NCBI GenBank assembly: GCA_964524755.1
Contig: CAZGDR010000019.1
Span: forward strand, 1 to 33,065
Source of the DNA: JAQVOO01 sp964524755
GTDB taxonomy: Bacteria > Spirochaetota > Spirochaetia > Sphaerochaetales > Sphaerochaetaceae
Length of the DNA: 33,065 nt
Direction: 5' to 3'
The notes under the pieces are model-generated. The model made no database searches. It saw only the letters and a list, made by a program, of their open reading frames with translations, and had not been told where the DNA came from. Shown one piece after another: positions 24,170 through 31,180 of the stretch (its first letter is position 1; every line of letters starts with the position of its first letter). The translations under genes were made by a program, and so were the position numbers.

Positions 24170-25395
24170 TCTAGCTCCTTCTTGTTGGACTCCAACAATA
24201 ACAGTGTACTGTAAGCATGAAATAATTCAACGTATTTTACAATTGATCTTTTTTCGCTAATCCTAATACGCCAAAGCTGATTTTGGTGATAAAACTCTAG
24301 GGTACTCTTAGCATTAATAATCATGGACTGCATCTCTGAAAAATCAAAAATAAGGCTATCAAGGCCTTGTAACAATCCCGATTCTATCCGTTTGGGAAAG
24401 GTTACCACCATCCGATCTGTTTCTACACTCAACGTGAAATGTTTACTTAGCGTGAGTAGGCGCTTACCGAGACCCCGCTGTAGCAAAACTCCTTCATCGT
24501 GCGGAAATAAGAGAACTTTTTGTGATTGCGATGCATGCTTTAGTTCTCCATATTCCCATCGGTGCCAAGCTGGCACGCTCATAATTCCATGCGAGTCACC
24601 TCCTTCAAGGACTAGATTGTCGTAGTCATCTAGGCGAAAGGTCAAATCACAAGCCGTACAGGATATAATATCTTTCTTGGCGGTAATGGTTGAGCAGCTC
24701 TGGCAGGAGGGGCATATATAGAGGAGCTTCTCAATCCCCTCGGCTCTGCGTGAGGCACGATAGGGGATCTGGGCAACAGCCTGCCATGCTTGGTGGCTGA
24801 AATTTAAGGTTTGGTGTAAGGTCTTCTCAATCTCAGAAAGTTGCAGCTGCTGTAGCTCTTCGGGCATCATCACACGCACAACACGGATGACCATGCCCCC
24901 CTTACGCTCTACGGCAGCCCAACGGGGCTTGAGACCATAGGCCCCTTCTAAATTAAGAATTACCACAGGCACATTGAAAAGGCGTACCAATTTTGCCGTA
25001 GCAGCATCAAACCCAACCGGTTCACCATCCCATGTTCTTGTCCCCTCCGGGAACAAGCCTACAACATCATCCTCTTTAAAAGCGGATGAAATGAGGCGTA
25101 TCGTTTCTAGGTCACTGCGACCTTGTTGTTTAGCTATACTTGTCACCCAAGAACCAAGCATCGATTTCAAGAACCGGTTTTTGAATAGATAAGCTCCCGC
25201 TACCCAGCGCACATGAACTTTGAGGGAAGAAGCAATAAAAAAAGGGTCGAGAGTGTGCACATGATTGGCTAGAATCAAAAAAGGACCTTCTGCAGGTATG
25301 CGTTCATACCCTTCAGTTTTGACGTTGTATTTCGAGAGTAACCATTTCCCATAAGTGGGACGTGCGATACGAACAAAAAAAGGGGTTCCTGACAT
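24166..25395 (-). CDS. PlsC-type acyltransferase fused to zinc ribbon and extra C-terminal domain
   Basis: The first 200 residues are a lysophospholipid/1-acylglycerol-3-phosphate acyltransferase: motif one NHVHTLDP (H-x4-D, residues 44-51) and motif three LFPEGTR (114-120), with FLKSMLGSWVTSIAKQQGR between. Then comes a zinc-ribbon-like element with two C-x2-C knuckles (C228/C231 and C246/C249, plus C234) in CPSCQSCSTITAKKDIISCT, and a final 150 residues of unknown, beta-rich sequence (KVLLFPHDEGVLLQRGLGKR and after). Plain PlsC proteins are about 240 residues. The ATG at 25395 is chosen over 25413, because GAGGG is five bases ahead and it fits the promoter at 25415-25443. It begins the long operon; gltS-like follows with an ATGA overlap. 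Confidence 0.88.
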   Translation of the reverse strand: MSGTPFFVRIARPTYGKWLLSKYNVKTEGYERIPAEGPFLILANHVHTLDPFFIASSLKVHVRWVAGAYLFKNRFLKSMLGSWVTSIAKQQGRSDLETIRLISSAFKEDDVVGLFPEGTRTWDGEPVGFDAATAKLVRLFNVPVVILNLEGAYGLKPRWAAVERKGGMVIRVVRVMMPEELQQLQLSEIEKTLHQTLNFSHQAWQAVAQIPYRASRRAEGIEKLLYICPSCQSCSTITAKKDIISCTACDLTFRLDDYDNLVLEGGDSHGIMSVPAWHRWEYGELKHASQSQKVLLFPHDEGVLLQRGLGKRLLTLSKHFTLSVETDRMVVTFPKRIESGLLQGLDSLIFDFSEMQSMIINAKSTLEFYHQNQLWRIRISEKRSIVKYVELFHAYSTLLLLESNKKELE

Positions 25396-25414
25396 TTTTA
25401 CCCTCGCTGTCATG

Positions 25415-25443
25415 AATATAACACGACCTCTTAGAGATGTCTA
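25415..25443 (-). promoter_or_regulatory. Promoter of the plsC-to-lepA gene chain
   Basis: TAGACA (25443-25438) and TATATT (25420-25415) are separated by 17 bases, and TG-T before the -10 box makes it an extended -10. Transcription would begin near 25408, leaving a short leader that contains GAGGG and supports the ATG at 25395. The divergent DUF1538 gene starts 97 bases to the right of the -35 box. Confidence 0.7.
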
Positions 25444-25539
25444 CCAGCCTATAGGAGCGCTATAATCTTGCATTTCGCTTGCTAGAACTATCGATTATGA
25501 GTATGCTCTGTAGAGCGTATTTCAGGCAAGGAGAGCATT

Positions 25540-27024
25540 GTGAACCTGTTGCGAAAATTCAAAGAAACATCGCTATCGGTAATCCCTATTATCCTCATTG
25601 TAATCATTTTACAGTTTACTATTGCCCCCGTCGGGTGGAATGCTGTAGGGCGTTTTGCCTTTGGTGGTTTGTTAATAATTATCGGGTTGAGCCTCTTTCT
25701 CCTTGGTACAGATATCGGAATTATTCCCGTTGGCCAGCGTGTGGGTTCAGCGCTTATGCACAAACGGAACTTACCACTCTTGTTAGGAATAAGCTTTATT
25801 ATTGGCCTTTTCATTACCATGGCGGAACCACAAGTGCACGTCCTAGCCCGTCAGGTAGAATTATTAGCCCCCCATATCTCTCGCACGGTGCTTACTGTTT
25901 CAATTGCCTTAGGAATTGGTCTTTTCGTAGCCATTGCCTTTGCTCGGCTTATTCTTGGTCTCTCCTATCGCTGGACTGTGATCGTCCTCTATATATTCCT
26001 TGCCGTCCTAGCCATCTTGGCCGATAATTTCTTTTTAGGCATCGCCTTTGATGCTGGAGGAGCGACCACCGGCCCCTTGACGGTCCCGTTCATTCTCGCT
26101 TTGGGTATAGGCGTAGCGGGAGTAAGAAAAAGTGATACCAGTGAACAAGATAGTTTTGGGTATGTCGGTATAGCAGCCATTGGTCCCGTTGCCGCAGTTT
26201 TAGGAATGGGGATAATTAGTCGCTTTTCAGGGGCTACTCCCGCTGATGCAGTAGTGGCTAGCCAAGCTACTATAGTCCCTAGTTTTGTCCAAATATTAGT
26301 TGAAACTCTGGTTGATGTGGTCCAAGCTCTCAGCCCCTTAGCACTCCTTCTCATCGTGTTCCAGCTCACGTTACTCCACCAACACAAAAGACACGTGATT
26401 CGCATGTTCGAAGGATTGTTCTATGCGACAGTTGGATTAATTTTCTTTTTAGTTGGAGTAAATGGGGCCTTCATGCCGGTAGGAGCTGAGATCGGAGCTT
26501 TGATCGGAGCCTCGCCTATGAATTGGCTCTTAATTCCCATTGGCTTCTTTTTAGGAGCGGTGGTAGTTCTAGCAGAACCAGCAGTTTGGGTCCTCACCGA
26601 TCAAGTGCGTGATGTCTCTGGTGGTTCAATTAAAAAATCGATCGTCTTAGTTTTTTTCTCTATAGGAATTTCCCTAGCTGTCGGCTTAGCAATGGTCAGA
26701 GTGGTGTTTCATCTTCCACTAGCCTACTTCCTTATCCCTGGATACGCCATTGCCCTTCTCATGACCTTCCGCTGTCCCCCTCTATTTACCTCGATAGCCT
26801 TTGATTCAGGGACAGTCGCCTCAGGTCCAATGTCGAGCTCATTCTTGCTTGCCTTCACCCTAGGGGCATCTTCGGCGAGTGGTGGCAGTCCCTTTACGGA
26901 TGCCTTTGGAATCATGGCACTGATTGCTATGACCCCACTAATCTCGCTTCAGGTTCTTGGCCTCCTCTATGCCAGAAAAAATGTCATTGGTAAAAGGGCC
27001 AAACAGAAAGGAAGTAGCATATGA
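25540..27024 (+). CDS. DUF1538 integral membrane protein, putative transporter
   Basis: The 494-residue protein has about a dozen hydrophobic helices and belongs to DUF1538, a family of presumed transporters with unknown substrate. An internal duplication is plain: AEPQVHVLARQV recurs as AEPAVWVLTDQV, FDAGGATTGPLTVPFIL recurs as FDSGTVASGPMSSSFLL, and IIPVGQRVGSALM resembles FMPVGAEIGALIG. The repeated acidic and glycine-rich loops probably line a pathway. The start is GTG at 25540, with AAGGAG (25529-25534) five bases upstream. The last four bases (ATGA) overlap the start of a tandem PII-like gene, a strong sign of functional coupling. A TATAAT at 25461-25466 could be its -10 box, but no matching -35 box is seen. 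Confidence 0.9.
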   Translation: MNLLRKFKETSLSVIPIILIVIILQFTIAPVGWNAVGRFAFGGLLIIIGLSLFLLGTDIGIIPVGQRVGSALMHKRNLPLLLGISFIIGLFITMAEPQVHVLARQVELLAPHISRTVLTVSIALGIGLFVAIAFARLILGLSYRWTVIVLYIFLAVLAILADNFFLGIAFDAGGATTGPLTVPFILALGIGVAGVRKSDTSEQDSFGYVGIAAIGPVAAVLGMGIISRFSGATPADAVVASQATIVPSFVQILVETLVDVVQALSPLALLLIVFQLTLLHQHKRHVIRMFEGLFYATVGLIFFLVGVNGAFMPVGAEIGALIGASPMNWLLIPIGFFLGAVVVLAEPAVWVLTDQVRDVSGGSIKKSIVLVFFSIGISLAVGLAMVRVVFHLPLAYFLIPGYAIALLMTFRCPPLFTSIAFDSGTVASGPMSSSFLLAFTLGASSASGGSPFTDAFGIMALIAMTPLISLQVLGLLYARKNVIGKRAKQKGSSI

Positions 27025-27728
27025 ATGAAATCTTACAAACTATGTACACAGAGGGTAAATTACTACTCAGCATTGTCCAAGAAGGGATAGGAGAATCTTT
27101 AGTTGCCGCTACCAAAAAGGCTGGTGCGCAAGGGAGCACAATTCTTCTAGCTGACGGCGTGGCTGACAATACCATCTTACGTCTCCTTGGAATTGGAGAT
27201 TCTAAAAAAGAGATGGTACTAACTCTCATTCCCCAAGAATTAGTAGATCCCGTAACGAAAGTCCTCCATACATTTCGACGTAAAAAACGTTTAGCTTGTG
27301 GTATTGCAATGCTCATTGACGTACAACAGATATTACACCACAACAGTTATGATTCACCATTCGAGCCCACCCCTAACCAAAACCCAAGGAGAGAATCTAT
27401 GGATAGTCCACATACACTTGTTACCTGTATTGTAAACAAAGGAAATGCAGAAGAAGTTATGGAAGCAGCCCGAAAAGCTGGTGCAACTGGAGGTACCATC
27501 TTGGCCGCTCGTGGAACAGGCAAGGAAGAAGATCAAAAATTCTTCGGTGTCCAACTCGTCCCTGAAAAAGAGATGCTTATGATTCTAGTGGGATCCGGTT
27601 TGACCGGGAGTGTCCTTGAGGCCATACGAGAAGTACCTTGTCTCGCTCAACCAGGCTCAGGTATCGCCTTCTGCATTGATGTAGAACGCTTTATGACCCT
27701 CGGCGGTAAACTACCCCCTATCCAATGA
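27021..27728 (+). CDS. Tandem PII-like regulatory protein
   Basis: The 235-residue protein contains two PII-like (GlnB/GlnK-fold) domains in a row. Domain one (about 12-105) has LLLSIVQEGIGESLVAATKK, AGAQGSTILLADG and ACGIAMLIDVQQIL. Domain two (about 130-230) has LVTCIVNKGNAEEVMEAARK, AGATGGTILAARGTG and GIAFCIDVERFMTLG. The AG-x-x-G-x-TI pattern matches the PII ECGVTGMTV region, but the uridylylation-type T-loop tyrosine and the C-terminal RTG element are missing, so this is not a classical nitrogen-sensing PII. PII proteins are trimers with ligand sites between subunits; a tandem chain would assemble differently. It overlaps the DUF1538 gene by ATGA, with AAAGGAAG six bases ahead, and probably controls that transporter. 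A strong internal start lies at Met127. Its end overlaps pyrC (convergent) by 18 bases. Confidence 0.85.
   Translation: MNEILQTMYTEGKLLLSIVQEGIGESLVAATKKAGAQGSTILLADGVADNTILRLLGIGDSKKEMVLTLIPQELVDPVTKVLHTFRRKKRLACGIAMLIDVQQILHHNSYDSPFEPTPNQNPRRESMDSPHTLVTCIVNKGNAEEVMEAARKAGATGGTILAARGTGKEEDQKFFGVQLVPEKEMLMILVGSGLTGSVLEAIREVPCLAQPGSGIAFCIDVERFMTLGGKLPPIQ
27386..27401 (+). promoter_or_regulatory. Internal ribosome binding site and ATG inside the tandem PII-like gene
   Basis: AAGGAG at 27386-27391, seven bases, then ATG at 27399-27401, in frame with the long protein and precisely between its two domains. Starting here would give a 109-residue single PII-like protein, the normal size for the family. 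It may be an active second start or a relic of two formerly separate genes. Confidence 0.6.
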
Positions 27729-28769
27729 TGCAAAGGGATCCCATGGATAGGCACTCCGCATGCGAAGGAGAGTTTCTCCCTGGTCGGCTAAGTTAGGCAC
27801 CTCTACCGGTAAATCAATTCCAAACGTGCGACACGCACGTTTCCCACACAATTGCTCGAGGGTGCTTTGCGACACCCCTGCCTGCTGTAGGCGGTTAACT
27901 AACAACACCATTCCTACAAATCCGGGAATACCAGAAGCGCCTTCGGCTTTATCTTCGAGCGTATGAGGAGCATGATCACTCTCGATCCAATCAATTCGTC
28001 CTTCACACAAGGCTTGAAAAACAGCCTTGCGGTCAGCTTCACTTCGTAACGGAGGATTCATTTTTAACAGATTGCCTTTAGTTCCCGCCAGAGCGTCATT
28101 GAGAAGGGCGTGGTGGGGTGTAGCTCCACAACTGATACGCATTCCCTGAGCACGGGCTTGGTTGACTAATTCAATTGATTTGCCGGTCGAGATGTGACAA
28201 ATATGGAGAGTCCCCCTAAAGTTGAGCTCTTGAGCATATGTAATGTGATCAGCGATAGAGCTCACCTCAGCTTCAGCTGGTCGGGCCCAGGTATGGCTCA
28301 CAGGATTATTAGGATCCCATAACTCGGGTCGAAGCAATGCTTCTTTCTCGCAGTGGACAGCTAAGACTCCAGTATACTCCGCTTCAGCTAATGTTTTATA
28401 GACTAATTTTTGGTCGGCATTGTTCACAATTCCCATATTCCCTGTTGAGTGACCACCAAACATTTTAAGTCCCACCATGTTGGGAAATAGTTTTCGGTGG
28501 AGCTCAACCATGCTGAGAATCTGCGAAATATGGGTGGTTATCCCCCCATAGACTCCGTAAAACGGTGTGTAGCCTTTAACTAAGGCAGCAGCCTTCGCAC
28601 CAGCTACTAAGCGCTCACGAATAGCTGTTTCAGTAGTGAGAGGCACTGCAGTATTGGGCATATCAAAGAAGGCCTGTATCCCACAAGCAACTCCCACCCG
28701 CATGCCATGTAAGAGAGTCTCTTTGTTAGCTTGCTCTCCGTCACGTAGATGGACATGTACATCAATCAT
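27711..28769 (-). CDS. pyrC: Dihydroorotase
   Basis: PyrC closes carbamoyl-aspartate to dihydroorotate, step three of UMP synthesis. The 352-residue amidohydrolase carries the metal site: DVHVHLRDGE (H5, H7), GLKMFGGHSTG with the lysine that is usually carboxylated (K102), HCEKE (H139), HICHIST (H189, H192) and ESDHAPH with catalytic Asp (D265). NMNPPLRSE-like substrate residues appear as KMNPPLRSEADRK. Length matches the shorter bacterial dihydroorotases. It is the last gene of the pyr operon; its ATG overlaps the pyrD-pyrK stop as ATGA. Its end overlaps the convergent PII-like gene by 18 bases, and no terminator is visible there. Confidence 0.96.
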   Translation of the reverse strand: MIDVHVHLRDGEQANKETLLHGMRVGVACGIQAFFDMPNTAVPLTTETAIRERLVAGAKAAALVKGYTPFYGVYGGITTHISQILSMVELHRKLFPNMVGLKMFGGHSTGNMGIVNNADQKLVYKTLAEAEYTGVLAVHCEKEALLRPELWDPNNPVSHTWARPAEAEVSSIADHITYAQELNFRGTLHICHISTGKSIELVNQARAQGMRISCGATPHHALLNDALAGTKGNLLKMNPPLRSEADRKAVFQALCEGRIDWIESDHAPHTLEDKAEGASGIPGFVGMVLLVNRLQQAGVSQSTLEQLCGKRACRTFGIDLPVEVPNLADQGETLLRMRSAYPWDPFASLDRG

Positions 28770-30289
28770 ATAAGCAACTCCGGGGCATGGCTCAGAATGT
28801 AGTCATACTCCATAAAGGTTCCCCATTCGCAGGTGAGTTTATCGCCACAAAGACACTCACCACACATCCCAATACCACACAACGTAGAGAGCTCGAGGGA
28901 GAGGTGAATATGTTTAGGATCAACTCCTCTTTCTACTAGTTTCTTAGCGCCAATGCTCATAAACGGAGTCGGTCCGACCAGATAACAGGCTGTATCTGAG
29001 CCCTCGACAGCTTTTTCTACCAACTGTAAGACTCTACCTGGAACACCATTGTCAGCGACTACTTTAAGGGGACCGTACTTTTCTAAGGAGGTTTTTAAGA
29101 TAGATTCTTGTGAGTCGTCACTCGTTCCAACGAAGATCTGCATGGAAGAGCCCTGTTCTTTCAGGCGTTTGGCTAGAGCTGGTAATACCGCTACCCCCGT
29201 CCCTCCAGCCACCAAGATAGCTTTAGGCAACGCTTCTGGAACGATAGCTTGCCCATATAATCCTCGGATATAGAGAGGATCACCTACACGTAAGTTGTAG
29301 AGGGCTTCTGTAAACTCACCTCGCCGTTTTATCACAAAGGTGAGCGGTTCAGCTTCGGCAATTGAGAACGGTTTTTCGCCAATGCCTGGAATCCACAAAA
29401 AAACAAACTGGCCTGCTTCGTATTCCCAACGCCCTTCTAGGGTTAAGACAATTGTATCTTGGCCATGTACTTCTCGTTTTATAATCTTACGTTGTTTATA
29501 CTGCATTGCTGGTTCAGTTGAATAGTATAAAGCGGCGGTAGCGGGGTCCTTTTCACCTGAGAGCACCCTCTCAGCGTCGGCCACGAGAGCCTCACTATAG
29601 GCGAGCCAGTTACCTTGGTGAACCTTTCCAAAAGCTGAGCCGACACCCACCATATCGGCACCGGCTTGGACCATAGCCGCTGCATCAGCGCCTGTGGCGA
29701 CACCTCCCATGCCAATGATAGGAACAGTCCCGCCTAGAGCCTCGCGAATAGCTGTAATACAGGTTAAAGCCTCATCTAAGATCCACCGTCCACTCTTGCC
29801 TCCCTTCCCATCTAAAGCGTTCTGTAAAATGGGCTGGCCACTGATAGGTTCATAGTGAATCTCAGGACCTACCGTATTAATAGCGACAATGCCATCGGCA
29901 CCNNNNNNNNNNNNNNNNNNNNNNNNNNNNNNNNNNNNNNNNNNNNNNNNNNNNNNNNNNNNNNNNNNNNNNNNNNNNNNNNNNNNNNNNNNNNNNNNNN
30001 NNACCTCCATTCCCGGATTCCTCAAGCCCACTGAATTGCCATATGAACCATTTTCTATTTCACAAATAATGGGTTCTCGGTTCCCAGGATTTCTGGTAAC
30101 TTGAAAGCTTTTAGTGGTAACCATTGAAAAAGCTGGAAACGTCGTATCCACATATGTAACAAGGGGTGTTTTAGTCGAAACAACACCCGAAACTGTGGCT
30201 AATGGTACTTTAGCTTGCCCTTTCATCACTCTCTGGTGTAGACCAGAGAGTAGATTACGGACCGCTACAGGGTCTTGTTTCCAACTCAC
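28766..30289 (-). CDS. pyrDK: Dihydroorotate dehydrogenase: PyrD-PyrK fusion, interrupted by sequence gap
   Basis: One frame encodes both parts of a class 1B enzyme that oxidises dihydroorotate and passes electrons to NAD. The PyrD part shows NSVGLRNPGME, then a run of 100 N, then GADGIVAINTVGPEIHYEP and VPIIGMGGVATGADAAAM. The PyrK part follows directly: FAD-binding GEKPFSIAEAEPLTF, the nucleotide-binding AILVAGGTGVAVLPALAKRL, and the 2Fe-2S cysteines in LCGIGMCGECLCGDKLTCEW (C-x4-C-x2-C, then C). In most bacteria these are two genes. I chose GTG at 30289, because GAGGAG is eight bases upstream and it overlaps the pyrF stop as GTGA; the ATG at 30331 lies inside pyrF. PyrD is normally about 300 residues; roughly 100, including the active-site loop, fall in the gap. 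Confidence 0.9.
   Translation of the reverse strand: MSWKQDPVAVRNLLSGLHQRVMKGQAKVPLATVSGVVSTKTPLVTYVDTTFPAFSMVTTKSFQVTRNPGNREPIICEIENGSYGNSVGLRNPGMEXXXXXXXXXXXXXXXXXXXXXXXXXXXXXXXXXXGADGIVAINTVGPEIHYEPISGQPILQNALDGKGGKSGRWILDEALTCITAIREALGGTVPIIGMGGVATGADAAAMVQAGADMVGVGSAFGKVHQGNWLAYSEALVADAERVLSGEKDPATAALYYSTEPAMQYKQRKIIKREVHGQDTIVLTLEGRWEYEAGQFVFLWIPGIGEKPFSIAEAEPLTFVIKRRGEFTEALYNLRVGDPLYIRGLYGQAIVPEALPKAILVAGGTGVAVLPALAKRLKEQGSSMQIFVGTSDDSQESILKTSLEKYGPLKVVADNGVPGRVLQLVEKAVEGSDTACYLVGPTPFMSIGAKKLVERGVDPKHIHLSLELSTLCGIGMCGECLCGDKLTCEWGTFMEYDYILSHAPELLI
29903..30002. other. Assembly gap (100 N) inside pyrD part
   Basis: Exactly 100 N replace sequence in the PyrD domain, the usual placeholder for a gap of unknown size. 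Judged by class 1B PyrD length, about 300 bases are probably missing, including the NISCPN-type catalytic region, so coordinates to the right of it are likely shifted by some 200 bases. Confidence 0.95.
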
Positions 30290-31179
30290 AACGCAGTCTC
30301 CTCTAACAATTTTTCTATACCAGTCATGCATCTTTCAAGCCAATCGGCAGGTGCAGGAGCCTTTTTCCAAGGATGTGTCAGTGCGCTAGAACTGTTGATA
30401 CGGGTCAACTGTATGGGATAGCCAACATCCTTGAGTACCTGCAGAGTCGCTCGTGCACTGGCTCCCTGGCTACCGACGCCAGGAATAAGAAGTGGTATGG
30501 ATTGAATGCTGTGGTAGGCCGCTAATTCTCTGAGTTCTTCGAGATTAGTAGCTCCCACGACAGCTCCCACCCCATCAATGTCCTTAGCCCAACGCCCTAT
30601 GCGGTGAGCAATGGCCATATAGAGGGGATATAACTCTTTCTCATCCACTTCGTCGACCACCACTAATCCTTGGATATCCTTAGCCCCTGGGTTACTTGTC
30701 CGGTTTAAGAGGTAAATCCCCTTCGAGCCTTCCTGTCCTGCATCGAACGGGGTCACTGAATCTGTCCCCATAAAGGGCGAAGCAGTCACGGCATGACAAC
30801 GCCAGATATCAAAAGCTTCATGCGCATAATTAGCACTACTGCGAGCAATATCGCCCCGTTTAGAATCAAGGATTACAGGAATTCCTGGAAAGTAATCATC
30901 CAGCATGGCAAGAAGATCGGCTAAGGCTAACGAGCCGTCAAATGTGCCACTTCGAGGTGCATCCAAGACACTATAGTAGCCAATATTGGGCTTAAAGGCG
31001 GCGGGAGAAAGTTTTCTTTGCACCATTTCTTGGAGTAATTCAGTAAAGAAGCGGTGTAAGTCTTCCCGAATTTGGCCACTTCGGTAGGGTAAGACATCCC
31101 ATTGTGGATCGAGTCCCATACAGGCACAATTACCTGCTTTCTCGGCACTCATACGAAGTAAATTTTTGTAACTACCCAT
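30286..31179 (-). CDS. pyrF: Orotidine-5'-phosphate decarboxylase, type 2
   Basis: PyrF makes UMP from OMP, the last pathway step. The 297-residue product shows the active-site signature ILDSKRGDIARSS (D105, K107, D110), AAFKPNIGYYSVLDAPRSGT, CHAVTASPFMGTDSVTPF, IYLLNRTSNPGAKDIQ and IPLLIPGVGSQGASARATLQ. The length and the AFKPN and RTSNPG features fit the longer subfamily 2 rather than the short E. coli-type enzyme. I start at ATG 31179, with GAGG eight bases upstream and one base past the pyrE stop, rather than the ATG at 31227, which lies within pyrE. Its stop overlaps the GTG start of the pyrD-pyrK fusion by four bases, indicating coupled translation. Confidence 0.95.
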   Translation of the reverse strand: MGSYKNLLRMSAEKAGNCACMGLDPQWDVLPYRSGQIREDLHRFFTELLQEMVQRKLSPAAFKPNIGYYSVLDAPRSGTFDGSLALADLLAMLDDYFPGIPVILDSKRGDIARSSANYAHEAFDIWRCHAVTASPFMGTDSVTPFDAGQEGSKGIYLLNRTSNPGAKDIQGLVVVDEVDEKELYPLYMAIAHRIGRWAKDIDGVGAVVGATNLEELRELAAYHSIQSIPLLIPGVGSQGASARATLQVLKDVGYPIQLTRINSSSALTHPWKKAPAPADWLERCMTGIEKLLEETAL

Positions 31180-31180
31180 A

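Noticed and set aside
25479..26027. 182-codon plus-strand frame overlapping the DUF1538 gene
   Set aside because: It is in another frame of a clear membrane-protein gene, rich in Cys, Tyr and Arg as out-of-frame translations are, and lacks a ribosome binding site.
30290..30331. ATG start at 30331 for the PyrD-PyrK fusion
   Set aside because: It lies inside pyrF without a ribosome binding site; GTG at 30289 has GAGGAG and the usual four-base overlap.
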